From Endozoicomonas acroporae (lineage in GTDB: Bacteria; Pseudomonadota; Gammaproteobacteria; Pseudomonadales; Endozoicomonadaceae): DNA of 46,605 bases. The notes below the pieces were generated by a model, which saw nothing but the letters and a program-made list of their open reading frames with translations, had not been told where the DNA came from and ran no database searches. This document shows, one piece after another, positions 34,150 to 44,781 of the stretch; positions within the stretch are counted from its first letter, which is position 1, and each line of letters starts with the position of its first letter. A program made the position numbers and the translations under genes. The DNA lies in NCBI RefSeq assembly GCF_002864045.1, contig NZ_PJPV01000078.1, positions 1-46,605 of the forward strand, in the 5' to 3' direction.

Positions 34150-37100
34150 TCACCCACTCCACTCATTAGCCAAAGTCTCCGCCTGCTTCAAAACCAACTC
34201 AACCGCAGCCGCCGCACCATCCGGTGGATACTTATACTTCTGCAACGTCCGCCGAACCAGAATCTTCAACCGTGCTCGCACACTGTCCCTAACCTGCCAG
34301 TCAATGGTGGTGGATTTACGCAACTTGTCGGTAATCTCAATGGCAATCTTTTTGAGAATCTCATCACCCAGTTCCCGAACGGCACTCTCGTTATTGGCCA
34401 GCGCATCATAAAACGCCACTTCGTCCGGGTTCAGGCCAAGCTCCGCTTCCCGGCTCATTTCTGCCTGGAAGTCTTTGGCCATCTGGATCAGCTCTTCAAT
34501 CACCTGCGCGGTTTCAATGGCCCGGTTATTGTATTTTCGTAGCGTGGCTTGTAACCGTTCGGAGAACTTCTTCTCCTGCACCACGTTATTACGGGTCTTG
34601 GCGCGGATATCATCTTTCAGCAGCTTTTCCAGTAACTCCACGGCCAGATTCCTGTGAGGCATCCGCCGTACATCGTCCAGAAACTCATCGGACAATAGCC
34701 CGATATTGGGTTTCTCCAGTCCGCACAGCGCAAACACATCCGCCACGCCTTCCGCCACAATGGCATTATCCAGAATCTGCTTCAGGGCAGACTGCTGTTC
34801 CTCCCGGCTGCGCTTTTTATCCACTGTCGTAAATTTATTAATGGCCGCCTTCACTGCCGAGAAAAATGCCAACTCAAGTCGCAGTTCTTTCGCTTCATCC
34901 AGTGTACTGCACAGGGAATATGCTTTGTTAGCCGCCAGCACCAAATCCATCAGCCGCTTCTTGCCATCTTTCAAACTCAACACATAGTTGGCAGCAGGCA
35001 CCAGCAACTCTCGGGCTCGGGCTTCAAAACCACTCATATCCAGCCCTGCACCCTGTGGCGTTTTGGCAAACAGCCCGCGCAGTGCATCCATCTTTTCTGC
35101 TAGCACGGCATAAGCTTCTTCAGATCGTAAGGTTGGCTCACCCTTACCACGGGCATCGGTGTAATCTTTCAGCGCCGCCTTCAGTTCATTGGCAATGCCG
35201 ATGTAATCCACCACCAGCCCACCGGGCTTGTTTTTGAACACCCGGTTCACCCGGGCAATAGCCTGCATCAGGTTATGGCCCTTCATGGGTTTGTCCACAT
35301 ACATGGTGTGGCAGCAGGGCGCATCAAAACCGGTCAGCCACATATCCCGCACAATCACCAGCTTCATCGGATCGTTCACATCCTTAAAGCGTTTCTCCAG
35401 CCGTTTTTTGGTCTTCTTGCTGTAGATATGGGGCTGCAACAGGGGTTTATCGGAGGCGGAACCGGTCATCACAATCTTGATCACGCCTTTTTCCGGATCA
35501 GGGTCGTGCCATTGTGGGCGCAGTTCCACAATCTCGTTATAGAGATGGGCGCAGATATCACGGCTCATGCCGACAATCATCGCCTTGCCATCCATGCTCT
35601 CATTGCGAGACTCAAAGTGCGTCACCAGGTCGGCTGCCACCTGTTTCAGCCGGGGTGTAGCACCCACGAGCTTCTCTAACCGGCTCCACTCGCCCTTGGT
35701 CTTTTCCCGGAGGTTGATATCTTCCTCATCTTCCACCACTTCATCCACCCGCTCAGAGAGCTGCTGGATTTCAGCGTGGTTCAAATCCAGCCTGGCCAGA
35801 CGGGATTCATAATAGATGGGCACCGTCGCACCATCCTCAACGGCATCCTGAATATCATAAATGGAGACATACTCCCCAAACACCGAGCGGGTATCTTTAT
35901 CCTCTTGGGAGATGGGCGTGCCGGTGAAGCCAATAAACGACGCATTCTTCAGTGCATCCCGCATATGCTTGGCATAGCCAAACTTGTACTGGCCTTCTTT
36001 GGTTAATACCGCCTTAAGCCCATACTGGCTGCGGTGCGCCTCATCGGAAATCACCACAATATTGTGACGACCATTCAACAGCGGATGGTGGTTCTCACCG
36101 TCCTGCAGAGCAAACTTCTGCACTGTGGTAAAGATAATGCCGCCGGATTCTCTTTCCGCCAGTAACTGACGCAACGCTTCCCGGTCATTAGCCTGTACCG
36201 GCGTCTGCTTTAACAGTTCCTGGGCACTGCTGAAGGTGTTAAACAGCTGACCATCCAGATCATTCCGATCCGTCACCACCACCAGTGTCGGATTATTCAT
36301 GGCCGGTTGTTGCAGCAACATACCGGCATAGCAGCACATGGAGATACTTTTGCCCGAACCCTGGGTATGCCAGACGACACCCGCCTTTTTACTGCCGGGC
36401 AATATACGACCACCCCGACACGTCTGTGAGGCCGCTTCTCCCAGCTGTTCCTGCGCCGCTAATACCGTTGCCCGAACCGCCTCCCGCACCGCATGGAACT
36501 GATGATAACCGGCAATCTTTTTGATAGTGCGTTCGCCATCACTTTCAAACAGCACAAAGTAGCGAATGTAATCCAGAAACAGCGTCCGGTCGAAAAAGCC
36601 CCGCACCAGTGTTTCCAACTGCCACTCCAGCACTGGCCGGTCTTCTTCATTCTGAATGGTACGCCAGGGCATAAACCGTTCCTGGTCAGCGGTCAGAGAA
36701 CCCACCCGGGCGGTATAACCATCACTGATCACCAGCGCCTCATTAAAAATAAACAGGTCGCTGATTTCATCTTTATAGGTTTGCAGCTGGTTAAAAGCAT
36801 CCCAGATATCCGCATTCTCATCACCGGGGCTTTTCAGCTCCAGCACCGCAAAGGGGATGCCGTTAATAAAACAGACAATATCCGGGCGACGAGGATTCTT
36901 GGTGCCGGTCAGCGTAAACTGATTCACCGCTACAAACCGGTTATTGGCAACCGATTCAAAATCCACCAGAAAGGCATGGTCGTTTATCCACTGTTCATCG
37001 TCGCCTTTGTAGTCCACCGGCACACCGTCGAGCAGCAGCTTGTGGAAGTGTCGGTTATTGGTGATTAGATCAAGACTTTCGGGCTTGGTCAGCGTTGCCC

Positions 37101-37305
37101 AAACCTGCTCAAAGCAACCTGAAGGGAGATGCGGATTTAACAGGGTAAAGGCTTTTTCAAGGTCTGGCTTTAGCAATACGTCCTGATAATTGCTGCGCAT
37201 GGGCGTTGGGCCATCAGGGGCAATATCAGGGCCGTGGAGGACTTCCCAGCCAGCCATGCGGAACCACTCTAAACAGAGTTGTTCAAGTTGATCTTCAGTA
37301 ATCAT
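34150..37305 (-). CDS. hsdR: Type I restriction enzyme R subunit
   Basis: 1051 residues, normal length. HsdR translocates DNA and cuts it when the HsdM-HsdS complex meets an unmethylated site. The nuclease motif is P141-D142 with E156-L157-K158 ([19 protein letters not shown]). Motor motifs are Walker A HTQGSGKS (313-320), DEAH at 421-424, FTGTPIS, and a late helicase motif in [10 protein letters not shown]. All look intact. It is the last gene of the locus, 98 bp after the DUF4276 gene, a gap that could hold its own promoter. Confidence 0.96.
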   Translation of the reverse strand: MITEDQLEQLCLEWFRMAGWEVLHGPDIAPDGPTPMRSNYQDVLLKPDLEKAFTLLNPHLPSGCFEQVWATLTKPESLDLITNNRHFHKLLLDGVPVDYKGDDEQWINDHAFLVDFESVANNRFVAVNQFTLTGTKNPRRPDIVCFINGIPFAVLELKSPGDENADIWDAFNQLQTYKDEISDLFIFNEALVISDGYTARVGSLTADQERFMPWRTIQNEEDRPVLEWQLETLVRGFFDRTLFLDYIRYFVLFESDGERTIKKIAGYHQFHAVREAVRATVLAAQEQLGEAASQTCRGGRILPGSKKAGVVWHTQGSGKSISMCCYAGMLLQQPAMNNPTLVVVTDRNDLDGQLFNTFSSAQELLKQTPVQANDREALRQLLAERESGGIIFTTVQKFALQDGENHHPLLNGRHNIVVISDEAHRSQYGLKAVLTKEGQYKFGYAKHMRDALKNASFIGFTGTPISQEDKDTRSVFGEYVSIYDIQDAVEDGATVPIYYESRLARLDLNHAEIQQLSERVDEVVEDEEDINLREKTKGEWSRLEKLVGATPRLKQVAADLVTHFESRNESMDGKAMIVGMSRDICAHLYNEIVELRPQWHDPDPEKGVIKIVMTGSASDKPLLQPHIYSKKTKKRLEKRFKDVNDPMKLVIVRDMWLTGFDAPCCHTMYVDKPMKGHNLMQAIARVNRVFKNKPGGLVVDYIGIANELKAALKDYTDARGKGEPTLRSEEAYAVLAEKMDALRGLFAKTPQGAGLDMSGFEARARELLVPAANYVLSLKDGKKRLMDLVLAANKAYSLCSTLDEAKELRLELAFFSAVKAAINKFTTVDKKRSREEQQSALKQILDNAIVAEGVADVFALCGLEKPNIGLLSDEFLDDVRRMPHRNLAVELLEKLLKDDIRAKTRNNVVQEKKFSERLQATLRKYNNRAIETAQVIEELIQMAKDFQAEMSREAELGLNPDEVAFYDALANNESAVRELGDEILKKIAIEITDKLRKSTTIDWQVRDSVRARLKILVRRTLQKYKYPPDGAAAAVELVLKQAETLANEWSG

Positions 37306-37403
37306 ATCCGTGACTTTATTAAAATAATGAGTGAGGTTTTGGCAAGAAAGGCCACAACCAAGACTGAAACCAGAACAGAAATCAGAGGCGGTTAAACAAC
37401 CAT

Positions 37404-37970
37404 TTACATGGTATTGATGCGTTCCAGATAAGTGTGAACGCCGGTGACAAACTGCTGAAAACTAACCGATCGATTGTTAGCAAGGTTAAGGTGGGGCGCA
37501 ATGGCTCGGGCACCAGAGACTTTCTGATAACGGGTAATCAGTTTTTTCAACTCTTCCTGAGCATTGGCCAAAGCATCAGGGTTGCGGAATTTACGACTAT
37601 TCTGTTTTTCAGCCAGCCGGGGCTTGTTAAAAGCTGCACCTACCGCAGCAAGATCCCCAAGAAACCAGCTTTCCAATTCATGAACCGCAATGCGAACCAG
37701 TGTCTCCGGTCGATGGTTTTCTTCGCATAACTGTTGTAGTCGTGCTTTCAGGCGTTCACAGTCGTCCTGGTCTTTATCACGCACCACCACAAACCAGCTA
37801 TTGGGTATGTTCCAATGGCGCAGTTTGATGGGTATGGATTTTTCCAGATCCTGCTTGCCCTCATGGGGAATACATCGAAAAGAGACTTCCGGTGGTAACA
37901 GTCGGGGTAACAATGTATTCAGCAATACTTGAGCAGAGGGCTCTTCCAGCAAAAAGACCAACTGCGTCAT
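37404..37970 (-). CDS. DUF4276 protein, probable TOPRIM-like partner of the adjacent ATPase
   Basis: 188 residues. Acidic signatures fit DUF4276 and a TOPRIM-like fold: E9-E10-P-S near the N-terminus, then D65-x-D67 and D69-D70-C in [10 protein letters not shown], and the family block [14 protein letters not shown] (93-106). TOPRIM domains coordinate Mg2+ and often cut nucleic acid. The ATG overlaps the last base of the ATPase stop codon, so the two are tightly coupled. In OLD and PARIS-type systems an ABC-like ATPase works with a TOPRIM nuclease, fused or separate. The nuclease role is inferred; the family call is good. Confidence 0.75.
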   Translation of the reverse strand: MTQLVFLLEEPSAQVLLNTLLPRLLPPEVSFRCIPHEGKQDLEKSIPIKLRHWNIPNSWFVVVRDKDQDDCERLKARLQQLCEENHRPETLVRIAVHELESWFLGDLAAVGAAFNKPRLAEKQNSRKFRNPDALANAQEELKKLITRYQKVSGARAIAPHLNLANNRSVSFQQFVTGVHTYLERINTM

Positions 37971-39154
37971 CAGGGGTTTACTCCATCAAACAGTCCCTGC
38001 TTCCAGAGCGCACCGGGTAAATCCCCGCCTTCGACCAGACTTTTTATCAGCGCATTATCGGCAGCACGCTCAATGGTGGTGACACCGTTGCTTTTCTTCA
38101 ACCAGAAAATCTCTTCCAATTGAATGCTGTTCAACATATCTGGCGAATGGGTAGACACCATCACTTGGCCACCCTGATCGGCATAACTTCGAAATTCCTC
38201 CGCCAACTCCACCATCAGGCTTGGATAGAGCTGGTTTTCTGGCTCCTCGACACAAAGCAATGGATGAGGCGATGGATCATTCAATAGCAACAGATAAGCG
38301 AACATCTTGATGGTGCCATCGGAGACATAGCGAGCTACAAACGGGTCTTTAAAGCTGCCATCCTGAAACTTCAGTACAATCCGGCCATCGTCGGTTTCCA
38401 CCGCTTTGACATCTTCAACCCCTGGCACCCGCTGTTTCATTTTATCCAGCACATGCTGGAAAATATCCGGGTGTTGCTCATAGAGGTACTGTGCTACCAG
38501 CGCGGCATTTTCCCCTTGGGGCGATAAATGCTCTGCATAGCCTGCGTCCCGGGTCTGGCGGGCATCGCTGATATGAAAATCGGAGACATGCCAGTTTTCA
38601 ATCAGCTGGCGAAAGGCATTGGCTGCCCGGAATCGCTGAAATTGCCCGAGTCCTTTTACGGCCAGAATATCCGGGCTGTCCAGTGTCTGCTCTTCCCGTT
38701 CCAGCTCTGAATCGGCTTTATTAAAATCTTCTTCATTGAGAATGGCGTAACCGCGGCCTCCCCGGAAATCCAGGAAATGAAACGGTGAACCCTGGCTACC
38801 CCGTTTATAGCGGAGTATCTCCCGGGCAACGATGGGTCGGCCTTTGTCCTGTCGAATTTCCAGCAGATAAGTCACCAGCCGGTCAACGCCGCCAATGGGC
38901 AAGCGGAACTGCAGGGTGAATTCGATAGGCTGATCAATACCGCCACGGGTGGCTACTTCCCGAAACCCGCCCCGTTTCTGTAAGGCGATGCGGACATTGC
39001 CGTGCAGGGCATCCCTGAGAAAACCGAATACATCAAACAGTGTGGTTTTCCCGCTGCCATTGGCACCGACAAAGACGCACATGCCGGGCAGGTTTTTCAG
39101 CTCCACATGCTGAAAGACCTTGTAATTTTTGATTGTCAGGGACTCAAGCTTCAT
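37970..39154 (-). CDS. AAA (ABC/OLD-like) ATPase embedded in the restriction locus
   Basis: 394 residues. Walker A GANGSGKTT is at 30-38 after the typical LTIKNYKVF strand; Walker B with catalytic Glu is CVEEPEN (301-307), preceded by an ABC-signature-like YVSDGTIKMFAYLL; the H-loop STHSP is at 334-338. This layout matches the AAA_21/RecF-like ATPases of OLD and AriA type, but no TOPRIM domain is attached: the protein ends 56 residues after the H-loop. It overlaps the hsdS stop by 4 bp (ATGA), and its own end overlaps the DUF4276 start. Likely a sensor ATPase in phage defence; the trigger is unknown. Confidence 0.85.
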   Translation of the reverse strand: MKLESLTIKNYKVFQHVELKNLPGMCVFVGANGSGKTTLFDVFGFLRDALHGNVRIALQKRGGFREVATRGGIDQPIEFTLQFRLPIGGVDRLVTYLLEIRQDKGRPIVAREILRYKRGSQGSPFHFLDFRGGRGYAILNEEDFNKADSELEREEQTLDSPDILAVKGLGQFQRFRAANAFRQLIENWHVSDFHISDARQTRDAGYAEHLSPQGENAALVAQYLYEQHPDIFQHVLDKMKQRVPGVEDVKAVETDDGRIVLKFQDGSFKDPFVARYVSDGTIKMFAYLLLLNDPSPHPLLCVEEPENQLYPSLMVELAEEFRSYADQGGQVMVSTHSPDMLNSIQLEEIFWLKKSNGVTTIERAADNALIKSLVEGGDLPGALWKQGLFDGVNP

Positions 39155-40650
39155 CCGGCGGCTTCCATCAGTGGCTGTTGTTGTGGTTGTCCTTCCAGAG
39201 TATCACTTTCTGGCGGGTTTGCCTTGGTTGGTGGGGTGTCAGGCAAAGTTAGTTCGCCGGAGAGGAGTTTGGGGAGGAGGGTGTCTCTCAGTTCAGATAA
39301 CCTCATACTTTCAATAGCTCGACTTTCAATTTTTTTGTCGAGTGACAGGCTGAATTTATTAAATGCCTCAATAGAAATACTACAGGGGTTGATAACCTGT
39401 AAACCTTTCAAATCTTTCTGATTTATTGATCCAAAAACCGTCCCTTCACCATTAAATCTATCCAGTTGGGTTTGCAAACTTTTCAATTGGTAGTAAGTAA
39501 ATGATGTACTGCCACTATTGTGACGTAAAGCTGATAAGCCTCGTCCAATACAGCAATCTTCAAGTGCAATATTCAGATCCCCGACTGGTGCCCTCACGCT
39601 CATTAGAATATCACCTTTTGTTGCCATTCTTTTGGGTGATGAGGTATAAAGCCTTGGAGTGGGATATCGCCAACCAAACTCAGCCCTGCCTTGAAAGAAA
39701 AGCTGGCCTTCCTTTACTTCGTTGTATGTATCACCTTTAGGGGACTGTCCCATTACGACGTTATACTTGTCTCCTAAAGTGCCAACCTCCCATCCCACTG
39801 GTATCTTCCCAAACTCTGAATGCTTCATTGCAGAAGGAAACAAGGCAGCAGTTCGGGCAAGCTCGGCGTAGGCTTCGGGTTGTTCGGTTTGCAGGGTGTT
39901 CAGGCTTGCCTCGTCTCGGGCGGAGATGGCGCACATGGCTGCCCGTTCGGCGTCTTCGGCACTGCCGCCTGCTGTCAATACCGATAGTTTGGCTTTTACC
40001 GGATCGAAATCGACAAACCAGCTTTTGAAGAGGGTTTGGGCGATGGCTTCGAGGGTTTGGTTCGATTTTGAATTGATTTCAATTTTTTCATCAATTGCAT
40101 AAAAGGTTTGTGCTATTTCCCGTTGTATCTCCAGACTTTCTGGATAATAAATCGGAATATCGCTCAAAATTTTAGTATTAATAGAAGGCATTGTCGCACC
40201 GACAGCAATACCTCTTATATATTTTTTAAATGCCTCTAAGCCGAAAAAATAGGATAGGTAAAGTGGATCTATTTTTTCTTTATCGGCTCTTAATCGCAGA
40301 CAACGACCAGAGAAAAGCCAACCATTTTCTTCTTTTCTAACTATGGCTCTACGATCAACAGAACCAACACGAGAGAAAACAATATCACCTTCTTGCAAAT
40401 GATACTTCGAGAGGCGAATCCTATCTTCATCTGACACAAACGGAGTGTCTATATGAATAATTCGATTATCTCCCAAGTGTTCAACTGTGATTATTGGAGT
40501 ACCAACTTGCACATAGTCTTCTTTATGTAATTGACTGCCAAACGGACCCGTTTGAACTCCTATTTTTTCAGCACATAACTCTGAAAGCTTTGAGCATCGA
40601 AAGGTGGATGGAAATAAACCGTATTCGGTTAGTTGGATTTCAGAAGTCAT
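39151..40650 (-). CDS. hsdS: Type I restriction enzyme specificity subunit S
   Basis: 499 residues from the ATG at 40650, which has AGGG about 11 bases upstream; an upstream TTG at 40665 is less likely. HsdS reads the bipartite DNA target through two target-recognition domains, here about 20-185 and 285-455, separated by conserved helices (QREIAQTFYAIDEKIEIN; the second near the SLDKKIESRAIESMRLSEL block). The central spacer (200-260) is longer than usual. The last 40 residues are Pro/Thr/Gln-rich. It overlaps the 3' end of hsdM by 11 bp. Confidence 0.93.
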   Translation of the reverse strand: MTSEIQLTEYGLFPSTFRCSKLSELCAEKIGVQTGPFGSQLHKEDYVQVGTPIITVEHLGDNRIIHIDTPFVSDEDRIRLSKYHLQEGDIVFSRVGSVDRRAIVRKEENGWLFSGRCLRLRADKEKIDPLYLSYFFGLEAFKKYIRGIAVGATMPSINTKILSDIPIYYPESLEIQREIAQTFYAIDEKIEINSKSNQTLEAIAQTLFKSWFVDFDPVKAKLSVLTAGGSAEDAERAAMCAISARDEASLNTLQTEQPEAYAELARTAALFPSAMKHSEFGKIPVGWEVGTLGDKYNVVMGQSPKGDTYNEVKEGQLFFQGRAEFGWRYPTPRLYTSSPKRMATKGDILMSVRAPVGDLNIALEDCCIGRGLSALRHNSGSTSFTYYQLKSLQTQLDRFNGEGTVFGSINQKDLKGLQVINPCSISIEAFNKFSLSLDKKIESRAIESMRLSELRDTLLPKLLSGELTLPDTPPTKANPPESDTLEGQPQQQPLMEAAG

Positions 40651-42343
40651 AACCCAACCCTGCAAAGTTATTTTTAATTTCCTCTTCTAACCGATCACTC
40701 TCAGCAAACTGTTCCTGAAGCAAACCTGTTAACCGCATCATCTTGTCAGCAAACGGCTCACCATCATCATCCTGCTCAGCAGCACCCACATAACGCCCTG
40801 GTGTGAGAACAAAGTCGTGTTTCTGAATATCTTCAAGGGATGCAACAAAACAAAAACCGGGTTTGTCTTCGTAATCCTTACCTTCTTGCCAAGCGTGGAA
40901 GGTATCAGCAATCGAGGCAATATCATCTTTGGTGAAATCCCTCAATACCCGATCTTTCATAAAGCCCATATTGCGAGCATCAATAAACAGCGTCTCCCCC
41001 CGACGATCCACCTTGCCATTGCCACTCTGCTTGTTCTTGGTCAAAAACCAGATACAGGCTGGAATCTGCGTATTGGTAAACAACTGCCCCGGCAGCGCCA
41101 CCATGCACTCCACCAGATCGGCCTCAATCAGCTGACGACGAATCACCCCTTCATTATTGGTATTGGAACTCATGGAACCATTGGCCAGCAGCAGCGCCAT
41201 CGAACCGTTGTTGTGCAAATGGTGGAGCATATGCTGCATCCAGCCAAAGTTGGCGTTGCCTTTGGGCGGTGTGCCGTATTGCCAGCGCACATCTTCCTCC
41301 AGCCGGGCATGCCACCAGTCCTTGATATTGAACGGCGGGTTGGCCATAACAAAATCGGCGCGCAGGTCCGGATGCTGGTCATCCAGAAAACTGTCGGCGT
41401 TCTTTTTACCAAAGTTAAAGTCGATGCCCCGAATGGCCATATTCATGGCCGCCAGCTTCCAGGTAGTGGGGTTGCTCTCCTGACCATACACGGAGATATG
41501 CTTTTTCTGCTCGCTGGCGTCGTAATGGTGCTCTTTGGCGTGCTCTTCAATAAACTTCTCACTGGAGACAAAGAAACCACCGGAGCCCATGGCCGGGTCA
41601 TACACCCGCCCCTGAAAAGGTTGCAGCATTTCCACAATCAGGGTGACGATGCTTTTCGGCGTGTAGTACTGGCCACCCTGTTTGCCTTCCGCCAGAGCGA
41701 ACTGACCGAGGAAGTATTCATAAACGTGGCCAAGGATATCCTTGCTGTGCAGTTCCAGCTTTTCGCCCTGATATTCCGGGTTGCGGAAGCTGGTGTCCGA
41801 GAAACTGTTAATCAGGCCGATCAGCTTTTCGTTATCCAGCTGATAGTTGCTGATGCGGTTGAGAATGCCTTTCAGTTTGCTGTTGGCTTTTTCAATGTCA
41901 TCCAGGGCATTGTCGATCAGCCAGGAGATGGAGCGCAGCTTAATGTCCTCCCCCTGTTCGTTCTGCCAGATCACCGAACCGATGGCCAGGGTAGCGGTAT
42001 CTTTCAGTGTGCTCCAGCGGGCATGCTTGGGCACCCAGAAGATGTTTTTCTCCTGGTAGTAATCGAGAATTTCCAGCTCATCGGCAATGGCCTGCTGGTA
42101 GTCTGCGTCGGAATCGAAATCGTCCCGGGGCAAGTAGTAGATATTGTCATCGTCTTTTTTCTGAAAGAGTGCTTTCAGTTCTTCCTGACGCTCTTCAAAA
42201 GCATCCGACACATATTTCAGAAAGATCAAACCCAGCACAATATGCTTGTAGTTCGCGGCATCAAGGTTACTGCGCAGTTTGTCCGCAGCTTTCCATAGCT
42301 TATCGTCCAGCGCCTTAAGGAACTGCTGTTCAGTGGTGTTCAT
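40640..42343 (-). CDS. hsdM: Type I DNA methyltransferase M subunit
   Basis: 567 residues. It methylates adenine in the HsdS target, protecting host DNA. The SAM-binding motif is DPAMGSGGF (249-257) and the catalytic motif NPPF at 335-338, the N6-adenine type. The N-terminal HsdM helical domain (1-160) and the GGQYYTPKSIVTLIVEML lead-in are present. It is the first gene of hsdM-hsdS-ATPase-DUF4276-hsdR. The promoter should lie in 42344-42765. A 493-codon frame on the opposite strand is only a shadow. Confidence 0.96.
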   Translation of the reverse strand: MNTTEQQFLKALDDKLWKAADKLRSNLDAANYKHIVLGLIFLKYVSDAFEERQEELKALFQKKDDDNIYYLPRDDFDSDADYQQAIADELEILDYYQEKNIFWVPKHARWSTLKDTATLAIGSVIWQNEQGEDIKLRSISWLIDNALDDIEKANSKLKGILNRISNYQLDNEKLIGLINSFSDTSFRNPEYQGEKLELHSKDILGHVYEYFLGQFALAEGKQGGQYYTPKSIVTLIVEMLQPFQGRVYDPAMGSGGFFVSSEKFIEEHAKEHHYDASEQKKHISVYGQESNPTTWKLAAMNMAIRGIDFNFGKKNADSFLDDQHPDLRADFVMANPPFNIKDWWHARLEEDVRWQYGTPPKGNANFGWMQHMLHHLHNNGSMALLLANGSMSSNTNNEGVIRRQLIEADLVECMVALPGQLFTNTQIPACIWFLTKNKQSGNGKVDRRGETLFIDARNMGFMKDRVLRDFTKDDIASIADTFHAWQEGKDYEDKPGFCFVASLEDIQKHDFVLTPGRYVGAAEQDDDGEPFADKMMRLTGLLQEQFAESDRLEEEIKNNFAGLGYDF

Positions 42344-42765
42344 AGATTGGCCGTTGGTAGGTTCTGAGAAGCTTCCCCCACGCTACCGCCCGTGGCTTGT
42401 ACCATCGTCTTTATTGACTCAGGGGAGCGGAGGGCCAGATAGCTCAGAGAGGAATTTTGGGAAGGAAATAATTGTACGCTTGTGAGGTTATAGGTGGTAG
42501 TCGTGTATTTGCGAAGCACTGATTAGAAAAAATTTCACTTTTTGGTTTGCATGCGACACAACTCGTCGCAGGGCTGTTTTATGATGGGATTCTGAAACGG
42601 GAAAGCGTTGCCGAACGGCGATGAAGTGAGCTTTCTATGCTACTTGCAGGGATAGCCAACGGCCAGCGTGTTCACATCCATGTGAGATGGATCCTGTACA
42701 ATCCATGTACAGAATGACAACGGAGTTATTCTGAGTTAATGATCAATAATGTTTAATACAGCCTC
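42344..42765. other. Gene-free region upstream of hsdM with several small palindromes
   Basis: 422 bp without a supported gene. It holds a hairpin ccacg-ctaccgcc-cgtgg (42378-42395), whose composition recalls the ends of IS200/IS605 elements, a short cacatccatgtg palindrome (42673-42684), and ctgtacaatccatgtacag (42694-42712). A TACAAT on the minus strand at 42471-42476 could be a -10 box for hsdM, but no good -35 is seen. No transposase remnant is visible. Confidence 0.4.
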
Positions 42766-44268
42766 TTAATGTCTACCGTAAGAAGGGCCACTGCAATATT
42801 TATGATAAAATTCCGAAAAATGTTTGTTTAGCTGCTCTATGTTTTCAAATGGGTAATACTTTGGTCCGGACAATAAAGATAACTGATCTGATTTTATTGA
42901 TTGGATAAACTCTATAATCCGGATCGCAGCATCAGCATGGCTGGTTTGGCTCTCTGACCACTCTGCCCTTATCATACGGAAGAAATAGGCCAGACAAGAT
43001 AAGGTCATTACATGTAAGCAATCTTTCTCCTCCTGGGCCTTTCCTTCCAGTTGAGCTTTATGGCATCCATAAGCCGGATAGAGTATGGCTCGTTTGAAAT
43101 TATATATTTCATTGTTTAATAGTGTTGTCGAACCGGTAAAATCAATACCAGATGTTTCCACAGGTTCCGTAATTTTATGACCATCCAGCATGATTGGTTG
43201 TAATTTTCCAGAAGATATGCTGGCTTCCAGCGTCATAATTTCTTTTACTCGTTCTGCCCTGCTGGGGCTATTAATATCTCCGTCTTCCTGACTCATAAAC
43301 CGAGTAAAAAATCGGCTGATACCACCATCTTTCCCCTCTCTTATGGAAGAGGCGTTCAACGAATGAAAAATCAGATCTTTAAGTGTGTCCAGTTCTGTAA
43401 ACCTGACCGCTAATGCTTCCGTATCCAGACCTAGAATATGAAGAAGGATATTCCATGATATATTTAATCGAGCAATCTTCTGACTGTATTGACTGGTTAT
43501 ACTTGATCCCTCAATTTTCTGATTGATAAAATTGTCTATCGCATGCAATTCAGGATTCACTCTTAATATGCTATTTATTAAAATTTTCTCCTTGAATGCC
43601 AGCTGTGTATTGAGATTATGTCTGATTGTTTTCCTGGTTTGCATACAGGTAGAAGCCAGTTCGTCGATTGCCGTATCAATCTCATCTTCCAATGTTCTGG
43701 TACTGGCTCGAGCCTGAGAACCATCACCTGGTTCAGGACTCACTGATTTCCTGCATTCAATAATTTTTATCAGATCCTCAAATTTATTGAGTATAGACGT
43801 ATTATTATCCAACTCCTTTTCTAATTCCTGATCGGACATTGTTATTTCCTGATCCGGTTTGTTGTCAGCATTGCTGTCATTGTCCGTATTCGATATCGAG
43901 CTGGCCGAATCATTACCAGTAAGCTCAAGTCGCCTATATATAGCTGGCTTCATTGAGTTGAGTTCTTGTTTTATTTTGTGATTAATATCACCGGAATGCT
44001 CATCAATGGTCAGATAAAGAACGTTGGTGGCTGCCGACTTGATTTCATGATAGTTGTTCAAGCTTTTTACCAAATTACTGCTGGCTTTCTGATAATCACT
44101 GTATCGGTTACTTCCCGTCCGGAGTGAGAGCCAGTTCATTGGATTGATCAACTGACGAATTCTACTGAACACCGATACCGGTCTTCCACCACTGATACGG
44201 GAGGGGTCTCCCAAGTAAACGGTTTGTTGAATATTGCTGGCCATGTTTGATTTCACGCTGCTGTCCAT
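42766..44268 (-). CDS. 500-residue orphan protein, putative effector
   Basis: The ATG at 44268 is chosen because AGAGG lies 9-10 bases upstream and the following sequence (MDSSVKSNMASN) resembles the other orphans; the frame extends 69 codons further without support. No domain is recognised. The protein is helical, Ser/Asn-rich at the N-terminus, with an acidic low-complexity patch (NDSASSISNTDNDSNADN) near residues 125-142 and heptad-like segments that may be coiled coils. No signal peptide or membrane segment. It is divergent from the next orphan. Confidence 0.5.
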   Translation of the reverse strand: MDSSVKSNMASNIQQTVYLGDPSRISGGRPVSVFSRIRQLINPMNWLSLRTGSNRYSDYQKASSNLVKSLNNYHEIKSAATNVLYLTIDEHSGDINHKIKQELNSMKPAIYRRLELTGNDSASSISNTDNDSNADNKPDQEITMSDQELEKELDNNTSILNKFEDLIKIIECRKSVSPEPGDGSQARASTRTLEDEIDTAIDELASTCMQTRKTIRHNLNTQLAFKEKILINSILRVNPELHAIDNFINQKIEGSSITSQYSQKIARLNISWNILLHILGLDTEALAVRFTELDTLKDLIFHSLNASSIREGKDGGISRFFTRFMSQEDGDINSPSRAERVKEIMTLEASISSGKLQPIMLDGHKITEPVETSGIDFTGSTTLLNNEIYNFKRAILYPAYGCHKAQLEGKAQEEKDCLHVMTLSCLAYFFRMIRAEWSESQTSHADAAIRIIEFIQSIKSDQLSLLSGPKYYPFENIEQLNKHFSEFYHKYCSGPSYGRH

Positions 44269-44781
44269 AAAAATAACCTCTGACGGTAAACAGTGTGGCA
44301 CACACAATATAATGCTGCATAAGTTGCCTGATTTTTGATGGGTTAATGTCTTTTTTTGTAATTGACCCGGAAGTTGATAGCCAGCTGGCCAGGCTGCTAT
44401 TGTCGGCATGCCGTTCAATCCATCGGGCTGCAAGCATATCACATATGCCTCCACAGGATTCCGGGTGAGTGCCAATAATTCCAGCTACCGGATTTTCCAC
44501 CTGGGAAAATTGCCATGTGCAGGAACCGTTTTATTATTTTTTGTTCGATGGGGCAAGCAGCATCGTTCCAGTAAGAGCCATTCCGGTACTTTGCTGTATC
44601 TTTGAGAGTGATAAAATAAGCTGGATTCCTCGAACCCGTATGAACCTCACAAGCTTAACTTTCCTTAAGCTTATTTGAGTTCAGATAGGGTACTTTTGTT
44701 TGACTGCTTGCAACTAATTATTTTTTTTATTGTCTGATTGAGTACTGACACAACAGTAACCTTGGTAAGTTACTCAATATT
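44269..44781. promoter_or_regulatory. Divergent intergenic region between two orphan genes
   Basis: 513 bp separating the minus-strand gene ending at 44268 and the plus-strand gene starting at 44782. It includes a perfect palindrome AAGCTTAA-ctttcc-TTAAGCTT (44651-44672), which could be an operator or small terminator, followed by an AT-rich run (44705-44745) suitable for a promoter of the plus-strand gene. Short open frames here lack RBS and are not supported. Confidence 0.4.

Noticed and set aside
40817..42298. 493-codon open frame on the plus strand
   Set aside because: It lies entirely antisense to hsdM, whose product has all methyltransferase motifs; the frame has no recognisable domain and is a composition shadow.
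44269..44475. 69-codon N-terminal extension of the orphan gene at 42766
   Set aside because: No RBS at the upstream start, whereas AGAGG precedes the ATG at 44268; the extension has different composition.
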